Program-made: the position numbers and the translations under genes | Notes under the pieces: generated by a model | Databases searched by the model: none | Told to the model about the DNA's origin: nothing | The model's input: only the letters and a program-made list of their open reading frames with translations | In this document: one piece after another, positions 34,423 through 42,947 of the stretch | How the letters are laid out: every line of letters begins with the position of its first letter | Position numbering within the stretch: position 1 is the stretch's first letter | Assembly: GCA_017615475.1 (NCBI GenBank) | Contig: JAGAAC010000085.1 | Coordinates: 1-54,823, forward strand | Source of the DNA: Clostridia bacterium | Lineage (GTDB): Bacteria > Bacillota > Clostridia > Christensenellales > Aristaeellaceae | Direction of reading: 5' to 3' | DNA length: 54,823 nucleotides

Positions 34423-34887
34423 TCAATGCTTTCTCTGATAAATCCCGATCAGTTCACCGACGGCCAGGATATGACCTTCCATGGCACTGACCAGGGCTTT
34501 TTTCCGGCTCCCTTTACGAAGCTGCAGCCCGGCATCCAGGGCAAACACCCGGAACCGGTATCTGTGCCTGCTGTTCAGGGGAGGTTTCGGGCCCCTGTAA
34601 ACGTATCTTCCATAGCCGATGCCCTGTTCGATATGAAACGGTGTTTCTGATACGGCGCCTCCCGGAAGTGCCCCGGGAATGGTATCGACACAGGGAATAT
34701 TCCAGGCGGTCCAATGGTTAAACTCACGAAAAACCGGATGATCCAGGTCGTCCAGGATCACAGCCAGTGATACGGTTCCTTCAGGAATGCCTTCAAGCTT
34801 CAGGTTGGGAGACTGGTCTTCCCCGTATCCGGAACACTTATCCGGTATCCAGCCGTTGTTTTCAAACAGGGATGAACTGACGAACAT
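34423..34887 (-). CDS. YbhB/YbcL-type phosphatidylethanolamine-binding protein
   Basis: A 154-residue PEBP (Raf kinase inhibitor-like) protein. It shows SGYGEDQSPNLKLEGIPEG, the ligand-pocket DDLDHPVFREFNHWTAWNIP (split DDLDHP, FNHWTAWNIP) and YGRYVYRGPKPPLNSRHRYRF, the three blocks of the YbhB family. The biological role of bacterial members is not settled. The ribosome site GGAG is 14 bases before ATG, rather far. It is in one direction with the flavodoxin-like gene upstream (17-base gap). Confidence 0.9.
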   Translation of the reverse strand: MFVSSSLFENNGWIPDKCSGYGEDQSPNLKLEGIPEGTVSLAVILDDLDHPVFREFNHWTAWNIPCVDTIPGALPGGAVSETPFHIEQGIGYGRYVYRGPKPPLNSRHRYRFRVFALDAGLQLRKGSRKKALVSAMEGHILAVGELIGIYQRKH

Positions 34888-34904
34888 CTTATTCTTGTTT
34901 TCTC

Positions 34905-35459
34905 CTATCCAATAATATGTTTTACGGCGTTTTCCATCCGGGAGAGGATATCAGGGTCTTCCTGCACCGGAATGCTGTTTGTATTGAGGGAATAAATGCA
35001 GCTTGTCTCAGGATCAAAAGAAGCATTCAGGAACCGGAAAGCTGTTTTTGCGATGCTGACCGCGGGAGCGGGGGAACCATCGCCGCCGCCCGTCAGGATG
35101 AGGATGCCTTTTTTAGCCCTCATTGTATCCGGCTTTTTCAGGAAGAAGCGATTCGCCCAGACGGCATTCAGCCTGCTGATGACGGAAAAGAGGGGAGGCG
35201 TTACAAAAGACATGTATAGAGGGGAGGCCAGGACCAGAACCTCGTAATCATCCTTCCACAGGAGATCCATCCGATCCCTGACGCAGCAGCCTTCATGTTC
35301 CCAGCAGTACCGGCAGTCACTGCACGGCCGGATACCCGCTTCAAAGGTATTCAGGGTTTCGAAAACGGTATTACAGGGGAATTGCTTTTTCAGCATGTTC
35401 AGAATATATGCCGTATCGCCGTCCGGACGGGGTGATCCGTTCAAAACCAGCACTTTCAT
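34905..35459 (-). CDS. Flavodoxin family NADPH-dependent FMN reductase
   Basis: A 184-residue protein that opens MKVLVLNGSPRPDGDTAYIL, the phosphate-binding loop of the family. The CSDCRYCWEHEGCCVRDRMD stretch (Cys cluster) is typical of iron-sulfur flavoprotein-like members. YEVLVLASPLYMSFVTPPLF forms the flavin-side strand. It probably reduces quinones, metals or other acceptors. AAGGAG precedes the ATG. It heads the unit with the PEBP gene, from a promoter at 35533. Confidence 0.88.
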   Translation of the reverse strand: MKVLVLNGSPRPDGDTAYILNMLKKQFPCNTVFETLNTFEAGIRPCSDCRYCWEHEGCCVRDRMDLLWKDDYEVLVLASPLYMSFVTPPLFSVISRLNAVWANRFFLKKPDTMRAKKGILILTGGGDGSPAPAVSIAKTAFRFLNASFDPETSCIYSLNTNSIPVQEDPDILSRMENAVKHIIG

Positions 35460-35532
35460 GCATTTTTCTCCTTGTATTCCGGCTCCTTTTGTGAAATGGC
35501 CTGACTGATTTGCGTTGGCTGCTTCAACGGAG

Positions 35533-35562
35533 ATTGTAACAGAAGCCTGCTCATTCCGTCAA
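35533..35562 (-). promoter_or_regulatory. Sigma-A promoter of the FMN reductase-PEBP unit
   Basis: Minus strand: TTGACG (35557-35562), 18 bp, TACAAT (35533-35538). GGAAT follows the -35, as at 26337. Confidence 0.7.
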
Positions 35563-35571
35563 AGAGAAGGA

Positions 35572-35610
35572 TAAAAATACCCCGGCCGCCGTGTGAAGAC
35601 GACCGGGGTA
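35572..35610 (-). terminator. Strong terminator of the secreted esterase gene
   Basis: Minus strand: a 13-bp stem with two G-T pairs, TACCCCGGTCGTC against GGCGGCCGGGGTA (35578-35610), then TTTTT. Confidence 0.92.
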
Positions 35611-35645
35611 CCGTCCGCTATTCAGGAACGAAACTTGTCAGGGAA

Positions 35646-37565
35646 TTACTTTGCATAGGGATTGTAAACCAGTTCACCGGTTTCCGTGTCGCGGGAGAAC
35701 TGCTTCATGTAGTTCCAGGCAATGTCCATACCATAATCGGGATGCAGGCCGTGGGGCAGGAGCTCGGTGAAGCTGACGGCCAGAACCGGCATACCTGCTT
35801 CGTTGTTTTTATACCAGGTGCGGTTTTCATATTCGTCATTCAGGAGCTTTGTGACGATCCTGTCGGTTTTGAAACCAACGGTCGGATAAGTCTCGAAGTC
35901 ATACGTGATGGCACCCAGACCATTGAATCCGGAGAAGAGGCTGATGGCATCCTGATAGCCCTGGCCCAGGATTCCGGCTGCCTGGTTGTAGGCGCCGTCC
36001 AGGTCGAACTGGGAGGTGGTGAACATGACAGCAACGTCCAGTTTGTCAAAAGCGGCGATTTCTTCTTCGGTGGGTGTGTGCAGGCCCCAGGGAGTTCCGG
36101 CGGCCATGGGAACAGCGGCGGCAAACAGTTCCGGAGCGCATTCCACGGCTTCCACGGTGGCAGCGCCGCCCATGGAATAACCGGTGACATAGACACGGCC
36201 GGGATCGAGGGCCGGATAGGCTTCAAGCATGTAGCGCACGAGGGCGGGCAGGGCTTTTCCGTTCACATCGAAGGGGGAAGGCCCAAAGATTCCGGCACCG
36301 GGAGCATCGGTAGCATACCGGGGCGCAACGATGGCAAGACGCTCACGGCCGGCCAGGGTGATCAGTCCCAGTTCGTCCGTTGCCTGGACGGGATCATCTC
36401 CGCCGCCGTGGTTGGACAGGATCAGGGGAATGCTGTGCTCGGCGGCGGTGCCGTTGAGTACTTCTTCGGGCAGGAATTCGTACCAGGTGTTCAGGTATTC
36501 GCCGTTTTCCGCCTGGAATTCGGAGAACCGCTCCTCCTGATGTTCGGTAACAATGATGCCGTCCGGAGTCTTTCCGTTCAGAATGGGGTTGCGGGCAGTC
36601 AGGGTATAGGGCGCCTGGTTGAAGGAATAACTGCTGTATTCACCGGCGGAGGTGAAGAGGCCGCCTTTGACCACAGGAGTACGCATGGCCTTGATGAGCA
36701 GGGAATAGTAAGCGTCCTTCACATAGTCAGCCAGCTCTTTGCCTTCATCGGCGACAGCTACCTTACGCACGGGGAACTGCTGGTTGTAATACACGGTTTT
36801 ACCGTCCAGAACCTCATACGCGAAGGCGCCGTTGGCTTCGATGTATTTATCGCATACCTGCTCCGTCGGATTGACAAGGTATACCGGCACGGGAACCGCC
36901 ACATCCAGGATGTGTTCCATGTCGGGATTCACCAGCATCATACCGGCAATGCGGCCGATATAGTCGAGCTGGTTTGCAACATAATTGCAGAGGAATGACG
37001 CGCCGCCGTTGATGCCGATCAGGTAACGGTTGGTGACGCCGCCGTAATAGTAGTTGTCGATATAACCGGCACCGCCCCAGACGCCGCCGCCCAGGTTGCA
37101 CATGGCGGACTGGAGCTTGTAATACGCGTACTGATCTGCCGCACCGAAACCGGCTGCTTTATCCACGGGGGTGACCAGGACGGCGCTGCCGCCGGCTTCA
37201 TCGATCATATCGGTGATTCCCAGGCCTTTCAGGTAGGCAAGGGCAGCATCCTTATCGGCAATTTCTTCGTCTGTATACACCAGCAGGTTGGTGTTCATAC
37301 GGTATCCCGCGGTGAGACCGGTAAAAGTGTTGGCGCGGTATACATAGGTTGTGCCTTCGGGATAGGTTTCCATGGCGGGATCTGTTACGAATTCCCGGTT
37401 ATAGATGGGGCCGAACAGTGCCGGGGCGTTCGCGTGCACCTCTTCCATGGTTTCAAAGGTGGGTTCAACGGGTAACTGTTGCTGATATCCCTGGGCCAGG
37501 GATGTAACACAGATCCCGGAAGTAAGGAACAGTACCAAAACGAGCAGGAGTGCCAGGTGTTTCAT
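35646..37565 (-). CDS. Secreted alpha/beta hydrolase (prolyl-oligopeptidase/PHB-depolymerase-like esterase)
   Basis: A 639-residue exported protein with signal peptide KHLALLLVLVLFLTSGICV. The N-terminal half is large and beta-rich (Tyr- and Gly-rich, e.g. YIDNYYYGGVTNRYLIG). The C-terminal half is an alpha/beta hydrolase with PLILSNHGGGDDP (oxyanion loop), the nucleophile motif VYVTGYSMGGAATVEA (Ser near residue 463), and LLPHGLHPDYGMDIAWN (catalytic His). It resembles esterases of the PHB depolymerase/CE1-like type. It may remove acyl groups from plant polysaccharides or peptides; the substrate is unknown. It is monocistronic with a strong terminator. Confidence 0.85.
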   Translation of the reverse strand: MKHLALLLVLVLFLTSGICVTSLAQGYQQQLPVEPTFETMEEVHANAPALFGPIYNREFVTDPAMETYPEGTTYVYRANTFTGLTAGYRMNTNLLVYTDEEIADKDAALAYLKGLGITDMIDEAGGSAVLVTPVDKAAGFGAADQYAYYKLQSAMCNLGGGVWGGAGYIDNYYYGGVTNRYLIGINGGASFLCNYVANQLDYIGRIAGMMLVNPDMEHILDVAVPVPVYLVNPTEQVCDKYIEANGAFAYEVLDGKTVYYNQQFPVRKVAVADEGKELADYVKDAYYSLLIKAMRTPVVKGGLFTSAGEYSSYSFNQAPYTLTARNPILNGKTPDGIIVTEHQEERFSEFQAENGEYLNTWYEFLPEEVLNGTAAEHSIPLILSNHGGGDDPVQATDELGLITLAGRERLAIVAPRYATDAPGAGIFGPSPFDVNGKALPALVRYMLEAYPALDPGRVYVTGYSMGGAATVEAVECAPELFAAAVPMAAGTPWGLHTPTEEEIAAFDKLDVAVMFTTSQFDLDGAYNQAAGILGQGYQDAISLFSGFNGLGAITYDFETYPTVGFKTDRIVTKLLNDEYENRTWYKNNEAGMPVLAVSFTELLPHGLHPDYGMDIAWNYMKQFSRDTETGELVYNPYAK

Positions 37566-37624
37566 AGGATTATCCTCCCTATTCTTTTGTCGCAGAGCAT
37601 TTTCTGTCTGCTTTTTCTGCCCTC

Positions 37625-37670
37625 ATTATAGAAGTATGGTTACAATGATACAAGGTAAATATCATTGTAA
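37625..37670 (-). promoter_or_regulatory. Promoter with perfect inverted-repeat operator
   Basis: Minus strand: TTGTAT (37648-37653), 17 bp, TATAAT (37625-37630). TTACAATGATA (37640-37650) and TATCATTGTAA (37660-37670) are perfect 11-bp inverted arms 9 bp apart, covering the -35. This suggests repression or activation of the secreted esterase gene by an unlinked dimeric regulator. No candidate gene lies beside it. Confidence 0.78.
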
Positions 37671-37846
37671 TGTAATTCAAATTACTCTCCGTAAGGACGG
37701 TCATTTTGGACAAAGATGATTATTATTCTGATACGGGTTGAATATTATACTACTGTATACAATGGCACCGGGAAACGGGGTGAAGACAGAAAAAAGGGAA
37801 TAAAAGACAATGAGAAAAAAGTACTTCGGAAAAACGCCGGGTAACC

Positions 37847-37875
37847 TTGTAAGTGCTTTGTGCGGAGCATATAAT
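37847..37875 (+). promoter_or_regulatory. Sigma-A promoter of the DUF4003 gene
   Basis: TTGTAA (37847-37852), 17 bp, TATAAT (37870-37875), 44 bases before the start at 37919. Between it and the esterase promoter I see no gene. Confidence 0.78.
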
Positions 37876-37918
37876 ACATCCATTGGATACAGACTGCTGA
37901 TGAACAGGGGCGAATGAT

Positions 37919-38995
37919 ATGAAACCGGAACTGGAGAAACTGTGTTCAGAGTATATTGCCAACCGTGACGCGGTGAAGAAAGCATTCAGGTGGGACAACA
38001 GTGCCCTTTATGCCGTGTGCGCCAACATTTTCTGCGCCAACGGGCAAAGGGCGGACGCGGACAGCCTGAAAGAATGCCGGACAGTGATCAAAAAGAATAC
38101 GGGGGCTTTTTCCAGATTCCGGAGCAAAAAGATCCGTTCCATTCTGGCAGGCTTGCTGGCGCTCGGCGAAACGCCGGAAAAACGGATGGCCCAGGCCAAT
38201 GATTATTACCGCCTGCTGAGAAGGCATTTTAAAGGAACGGAGTATCTTGTGCTGGCCGCTTTCCTGCTGACAGACCTGGCGGATCAGAACCTGACCGAAG
38301 AGACAGCGGTTCGCGGACGGGAACTCTACCGGCAGATGAACCGGAAACACCGTATGCTGACGGATAAAACAGACAGTGTATTTGCGATGCTGCTCGCTTT
38401 TTCTGAAAAAACGGACGAGGAACTGCTTGAAGAGGTGGAAGCCTGCTACCGGGTACTGAAAACAAAGTTCTCCGGTGGCGCCGCGCAGACGGCAGCACAG
38501 ATCCTTTCCATGTCCGGCGGCACGGCGGAGGGAAAGGTACAGCGGGTGACTGAACTGTATGACGCCCTGCGGGAAGCGGGAGTCAAGTACGGCCATTCCA
38601 GCGAACTGTCACCCCTTGCGGCCCTGTCCCTGTCGGACGCGCCTGTTTCCGCGCTGGTGGAAGAGATCAGGGAAGCGGATGAATTCCTGGGTGAGCAGAA
38701 GATCTACGGAAAAAAGGACGAGGACCTGGCGCAGAGGGCCATGCACGCGGTGATGATCGTTTCTGACCAGTACGCTGGTACGAGCCAGGTGAATATCACC
38801 GTGATGACCAATACCCTGGATATGCTGATTGCCCAGCAGCAGGCAAAACGGATTACCTTTGCCCTTCACGCGCTGGAATTCGGAGCCAAATTCCTGGACA
38901 AGTCTGACAAAACGTCCGGGGAAAAGGCTGAGAAAACGGATGACGGGAATGAGCGGCCGGTGAATGCGGAGACCGCTGAAAAAGCCGGTCAATAA
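37919..38995 (+). CDS. DUF4003 family protein
   Basis: A 358-residue soluble, all-helical protein of the DUF4003 family, known only from Firmicutes. It has the conserved opening LEKLCSEYIANRDAVKKAFRW followed by YAVCANIFCANG, repeated helix pairs (FRSKKIRSILAGLLALG, AQANDYYRLLRRHFKGTEYL) and the late segment VNITVMTNTLDMLIAQQQA. The last 40 residues are a charged low-complexity tail (KTSGEKAEKTDDGNE). The function of the family is unknown. The ribosome site AGGGG is 11 bases before ATG. Confidence 0.85.
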   Translation: MKPELEKLCSEYIANRDAVKKAFRWDNSALYAVCANIFCANGQRADADSLKECRTVIKKNTGAFSRFRSKKIRSILAGLLALGETPEKRMAQANDYYRLLRRHFKGTEYLVLAAFLLTDLADQNLTEETAVRGRELYRQMNRKHRMLTDKTDSVFAMLLAFSEKTDEELLEEVEACYRVLKTKFSGGAAQTAAQILSMSGGTAEGKVQRVTELYDALREAGVKYGHSSELSPLAALSLSDAPVSALVEEIREADEFLGEQKIYGKKDEDLAQRAMHAVMIVSDQYAGTSQVNITVMTNTLDMLIAQQQAKRITFALHALEFGAKFLDKSDKTSGEKAEKTDDGNERPVNAETAEKAGQ

Positions 38996-39099
38996 GCTGC
39001 AAAAAAGGTTTGACACAGGAAAAGCCGCCGATGTAAAACACATTTGATGGATGAAAAGTCCGGGTTTCGATATGCTGAGCCTGCAAGGAGGACGTGAGG

Positions 39100-39672
39100 A
39101 TGGAACTTGGAAAGCGGCTGAAGGAATACAGGAGCCAGAGCGGCATGACACAGGATGAGCTTGCCGAACGTTTATACGTTACAAGGCAGACGATATCCAA
39201 CTGGGAAAACGACAAAAGCTACCCTGATATCCACAGCCTGCTGATGCTGGGTGAACTGTTCAATGTCTCCCTTGACACTTTGGTTAAAGGGGATATCGAA
39301 ATCATGAAAGAAACAATTGACCAGGAAAACATCCGCAGCTTTAAGCGGGACAGCAACATCTACGGTATTCTGCTGCTTGTCTGCGTTGTGACCTTTTTCC
39401 CGCTGTACAAGTGGGGCGGGATCCCGGGAATGATTATCTGGGGGCTGCTGTTTGCCGCAGCGCTGTTCTTTGCTGTGAGAGTCGAAGAAGTGAAAAAGCA
39501 GCAGGATATCCATACCTATAAAGAGATTGTTGCTTTTACAAACGGTGAAAAGCTGGATCACATCAAAAAGGCAAGGGAAGAGGGAAAGAGGAACTATCAG
39601 CTGGTTATTGCCGCGGTGGTTTGCGCTGCCCTCGGGTTCCTTGTTCCGTGGATTATTTCAGCTGTTATCTGA
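39100..39672 (+). CDS. XRE family regulator with membrane anchor
   Basis: A 190-residue protein. The N-terminal Cro/CI helix-turn-helix (residues 1-62) reads LGKRLKEYRSQSGMTQDELAE followed by RLYVTRQTISNWENDKSYPD. The C-terminal part has two or three hydrophobic segments (about 87-105, 107-124, 165-188), so the DNA-binding part is tethered to the membrane. Such proteins are common in clostridia, with unknown signal. ATG 39100 follows AAGGAGG. It lies downstream of the DUF4003 gene (104-base gap) and ends with the terminator at 39691. Confidence 0.88.
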   Translation: MELGKRLKEYRSQSGMTQDELAERLYVTRQTISNWENDKSYPDIHSLLMLGELFNVSLDTLVKGDIEIMKETIDQENIRSFKRDSNIYGILLLVCVVTFFPLYKWGGIPGMIIWGLLFAAALFFAVRVEEVKKQQDIHTYKEIVAFTNGEKLDHIKKAREEGKRNYQLVIAAVVCAALGFLVPWIISAVI

Positions 39673-39690
39673 TAATGACGAAACAAAAGA

Positions 39691-39719
39691 ATCCTGCCGT
39701 GTGAAACGGCAGGATTTTT
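39691..39719 (+). terminator. Rho-independent terminator
   Basis: ATCCTGCCGT (39691-39700) pairs perfectly with ACGGCAGGAT (39706-39715), then TTTTT. Confidence 0.92.
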
Positions 39720-39754
39720 CTTTGGAAGAATATGTACGCCAGTCTGTTCAGGGA

Positions 39755-40231
39755 TTATTTGTGAATCCATCCGGCGGCGCCGCGCAGGCTGACGACAAGC
39801 CAGTCTCCGTCATCCTTCAGGATGGGCAGGACAGTGCCGCTGTCCAGCAGGCCGACCTTCAGTGCGGATGTGTCGTTCCAGGCATATACCGGTGTCGCCT
39901 TATCCGCACGGAACCAGGCAGGATCAATAACGATGTAATCGGAATTCACATAACCGGCGGGAACCGCGTCCACAGCGTCGGAAACGAAGATTTCCGCCCA
40001 GCCGTCCAGCTGTTTCGATACAATGATATTATCTCCGTAATGCAGCTGATCCAGGATACCGGCATTGGAGCCGGGGGCCTGGCGAACGGTCAGGTTTTCG
40101 CACAGGATAACGGCGGACAGGCCGATCTGCCCCTCGCCGTAGGGAGGCAGGATTTCAGCCCGGCCGGCGCAGATGCAGCTGATGATCAGAGTCATTACGA
40201 TCAGAACAGTAAGCAAAACATGTTTCTTCAT
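39755..40231 (-). CDS. Secreted SH3-domain protein
   Basis: A 158-residue exported protein with signal peptide KKHVLLTVLIVMTLIISCICAG. Two bacterial SH3 (SH3b) repeats follow: the first has ENLTVRQAPGSNAGILDQL and GWAEIFV, the second PVYAWNDTSALKVGLLDSGT and DWLVVSLRGAAGWIHK. SH3b domains usually bind the cell wall. There is no catalytic domain, so it is probably a wall-associated accessory protein. ATG 40231 follows AAGGAGG; the upstream frame start precedes that site. Confidence 0.85.
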   Translation of the reverse strand: MKKHVLLTVLIVMTLIISCICAGRAEILPPYGEGQIGLSAVILCENLTVRQAPGSNAGILDQLHYGDNIIVSKQLDGWAEIFVSDAVDAVPAGYVNSDYIVIDPAWFRADKATPVYAWNDTSALKVGLLDSGTVLPILKDDGDWLVVSLRGAAGWIHK

Positions 40232-40320
40232 GTTCGTGTCCTCCTTCATCATGATTCAATAATACAACGTTCCACCGGGCTGTTTTGTTCCCTGACGGCT
40301 GCTTCAGGGGCTTGCGGGAA

Positions 40321-40983
40321 TCATTCCGCAGCCGCGGCTTCCGGGATTTCCACCGGGCTTACTTCCAGGCCGAAGGGGCTCAGGGCAGCCTGAAGCGCCT
40401 CCGGGGATTCGGTTTCAGATTTATCGAGGGCGAGGAACATACCGCTGGCGGTATTACGGCCGCAGGTGACCACTACAGGCACTCCCTTTTCAAACAGGAA
40501 AAGATAATATTCGGTTTCTTCCGGCTCCAGACCGGGCTTGTCCAGTATTGCCTGCAGCGTACTGGTCAGGGAAAGGATTTCCACACCGCCCTTGGCGTTG
40601 ACGTAGCTGCTGAGCGTGGACATTCCTTTCATCCGTGCCATAAGCTGATCCTGCAGCACGGGAGAGAGCGCGGCAAGCTTTTCCATTTCTTCTTCCGGCA
40701 TGATCGTTTTCAGCCATTCCATGGGATCCGGCTGACTGAGACGGTATACCGCAACAGGCGCGTCATAGTCTCCGGTGTTGAATTTTGTTTCCAGCAGATC
40801 CCAGTTGGCGCCTGAAGACATGAATAATTCCAGGTAGTCCCTGGACTGTACCATCTGGTCCAGAACGCCGGTGACCTCGAGGCCGACCGCATAGAAGTCC
40901 GGGCTTTCAGCAAAACAGCAGGTGCATGAAAGACAGAGGATCAGGGCACAAAGCAGGACAGCGATTTTTTTGCAACGGTTCAT
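40321..40983 (-). CDS. Secreted protein of unknown function
   Basis: A 220-residue protein with signal peptide KKIAVLLCALILCLSCTCCFAES, cut near FAES. The mature part is mostly helical, with ESPDFYAVGLEVTGVLDQMV at its start and a late beta portion VPVVVTCGRNTASGMFLALD. It ends EAAAAE. I recognise no family. GAAGGAGG precedes the ATG. It has a promoter at 41068-41095 of the same general type as several others here, and it could be co-transcribed with the SH3 gene. Confidence 0.75.
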   Translation of the reverse strand: MNRCKKIAVLLCALILCLSCTCCFAESPDFYAVGLEVTGVLDQMVQSRDYLELFMSSGANWDLLETKFNTGDYDAPVAVYRLSQPDPMEWLKTIMPEEEMEKLAALSPVLQDQLMARMKGMSTLSSYVNAKGGVEILSLTSTLQAILDKPGLEPEETEYYLFLFEKGVPVVVTCGRNTASGMFLALDKSETESPEALQAALSPFGLEVSPVEIPEAAAAE

Positions 40984-41067
40984 CGGGGGATACCTCCTTC
41001 ATATGACATCCCAAAGGGAAGAATAGACGGACGGCAATCCAATATGCCGGTTTCATATAATATAACG

Positions 41068-41095
41068 ATTATAACAAAGCAAAAGATTCAGTCAA
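41068..41095 (-). promoter_or_regulatory. Sigma-A promoter of the secreted protein gene
   Basis: Minus strand: TTGACT (41090-41095), 16 bp, TATAAT (41068-41073), about 85 bases before the start. The -35 region TTTGACTGAAT and GCTTTG near the -10 are close to the conserved-spacer group. Confidence 0.75.
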
Positions 41096-41217
41096 ACAGG
41101 AAATGGCAGGGGATAAGAAAACAGTATAATCGGTGACCCGATTATACCGTTTCTTTCCTGAAATAGAAAATCCCCAGGCAGTTCTTTGTACAATCACATC
41201 TGATCAGGAAATCAAGA

Positions 41218-41973
41218 TCAGGTATGATCGGAATCCCAACGGAAGAAGGCAACCGAGATTCCAATACAGACAGCAGAGATGGCGGTGAGAATCAGGATCT
41301 CTGTCAGATAACCGGATAATGGCTTTCCGTTCCAGATACCTTTCATGACCCGGACACCATGGGTCAGAGGGATAAAATTCGCAATGTTCCGGATGCCGTC
41401 AGGCATGGTCTCAAGGGGAATGGTTGCGCCGGACAGGAAGAGCATCGGAAAATAGATGACATTAGCCAGGGCAGTGGCTGCCTTGGAGTTGTCCATGAGA
41501 CTGGCAATGACAAAGCCCATGGAAAAAATGCAGAGCACAGTCAACAGGAAAGCGAGGGCGAACTGGAATACGTTTCCGTCAAAATGAACGTTATACCGCC
41601 ATTTTGCAATCAGCACCAGCAGAATGGAACCTATAACTGTCATCAGGATATTGACAACGATCTGTGCCACAATAATCTGCATGGGTGTTGTAGGCGTCGC
41701 TTTGAACCGTTTCAGGATCTTTTTCTCCCGGTACCCGGTAAGGGACAGGGGAAGAGACATAATGCCCGTAACACAGATGACCATGCCGATATATCCGGGC
41801 AGCGAGGCGTCCACTGATCCGACTCCGTCAAACATGGGTGTCGGATCATTTCCGTAGATTTCGCCGAAAAGGAGAAGAAAGAACGGCGGAAAAATCAGGG
41901 TAAAAAAGACAGAGATAAAATTGCGGAAGAAACATTTGAACTCAACACTGACCCATTGCAGCTGCGATTTCAT
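41218..41973 (-). CDS. ABC transporter permease of the azole-peptide locus (ABC-2 type)
   Basis: A 251-residue membrane protein with six hydrophobic segments and the ABC-2 export layout: FFRNFISVFFTLIFPPFFLLL, then ICVTGIMSLPLSLTGYREKK, ALANVIYFPMLFLSGATIPL near the re-entrant helix, and PLTHGVRVMKGIWNG. It is the export channel partner of the ATPase gene, whose stop overlaps its start by ATGA (41970-41973). ATG 41973 follows AAGAAGGTG; the longer frame runs back into the ATPase gene. It is the last gene of the operon, in the position of SagH/SagI in streptolysin S clusters. Confidence 0.9.
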   Translation of the reverse strand: MKSQLQWVSVEFKCFFRNFISVFFTLIFPPFFLLLFGEIYGNDPTPMFDGVGSVDASLPGYIGMVICVTGIMSLPLSLTGYREKKILKRFKATPTTPMQIIVAQIVVNILMTVIGSILLVLIAKWRYNVHFDGNVFQFALAFLLTVLCIFSMGFVIASLMDNSKAATALANVIYFPMLFLSGATIPLETMPDGIRNIANFIPLTHGVRVMKGIWNGKPLSGYLTEILILTAISAVCIGISVAFFRWDSDHT

Positions 41974-42932
41974 TTTTCCTGCACCTTCTTTCTTTGTTTC
42001 CTGTTCGCGGGAACGGAAGAATCCGGATCGGACAGGGTCTCCCCGGTATAACGGAAAAAGATATCTTCCAGGCTTGGACGGATAATGCTGACATTTTTCA
42101 GCACCGCATTGTTCCGGGCTGCATAATCGCACAGACTGATCAGGACAGGATCTGCCCGGCAGGAAATGACATAGTGATTCTGATCGGATTCACAGGACAC
42201 CACATCTTCCCAGCCGCAGATGGTTTCCCGATCCAGCGGTGTATCGCAGTCAAAAACAATCTGGTCCGGAATACCGGCATTCTGAATCAGGCTTGCCAGA
42301 TTATCCAAAGCGACGATTTCCCCCTGGCGGACAATCGCAACGCGGTCACAGAGGTATTCGGCTTCTTCCATAAAATGAGTAGTCATAAAGACGGTTATTC
42401 CCCTGGCTTTCAGGCTTTTGATCGTCTCCCAGATATCCCGCCTGGACTTCGGATCCAAGCCTGTTGTTAACTCATCCAGGAAAACAATCTCCGGATTGGG
42501 CATCAGCGCCAGGATAACAGACAGTTTCTGGCGCTGGCCGCCTGACAGCTTTCCGATGTACGAGTTCTTTTTCTCTGCCAGGCCGAATTCCGTTAACAAA
42601 GCATCAAAATCAGCAGGTTTCGGATAGAAACTTTCGAACAGCCGGCCGATTTCGCTAACCTTCAGCTTCTCCTGATAGGAGGTTTCCTGAAGCTGGACAC
42701 CGATTTTCGAATACAGCTGGCTCCGGCTGTGCCTGGGATCGATACCCAGGACATCAATCGTCCCTTTATACTTTGTCCGCAGACCTTCAACGCACTCAAT
42801 AATGGTGGTTTTTCCGGCACCGTTAGCGCCGATCATACCGAAAATCTCACCTTTGTTCACATGGAATGAAACATTCCTGACTGCGTGTTTATCCTTATAC
42901 CGGACATCAAGAGAACGGACTGATATCGCCAT
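41970..42932 (-). CDS. ABC transporter ATP-binding protein of the azole-peptide locus
   Basis: A 320-residue ATPase. Walker A is GANGAGKT (35-42), the signature LSGGQ at 129-133, Walker B IVFLDE at 149-154, then a switch His in MTTHFMEEAEYL. The last 90 residues (DQIVFDCDTPLDRETICGWE...) form the extra C-terminal domain usual in drug- and bacteriocin-export ATPases. With the permease gene it should export the mature peptide, and it may also give self-protection. It matches SagG by position. GGAGGG precedes the ATG. Confidence 0.93.
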   Translation of the reverse strand: MAISVRSLDVRYKDKHAVRNVSFHVNKGEIFGMIGANGAGKTTIIECVEGLRTKYKGTIDVLGIDPRHSRSQLYSKIGVQLQETSYQEKLKVSEIGRLFESFYPKPADFDALLTEFGLAEKKNSYIGKLSGGQRQKLSVILALMPNPEIVFLDELTTGLDPKSRRDIWETIKSLKARGITVFMTTHFMEEAEYLCDRVAIVRQGEIVALDNLASLIQNAGIPDQIVFDCDTPLDRETICGWEDVVSCESDQNHYVISCRADPVLISLCDYAARNNAVLKNVSIIRPSLEDIFFRYTGETLSDPDSSVPANRKQRKKVQEK

Positions 42933-42947
42933 AGTTTTCCCTCCAAG

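Noticed and set aside
35742..36998. A 418-codon plus-strand open frame opposite the secreted esterase
   Set aside because: It is an antisense shadow caused by GC-rich third positions. It shows low-complexity His/Gly/Val composition, has no ribosome site, and the opposite strand has signal peptide, GxSxG motif and terminator.
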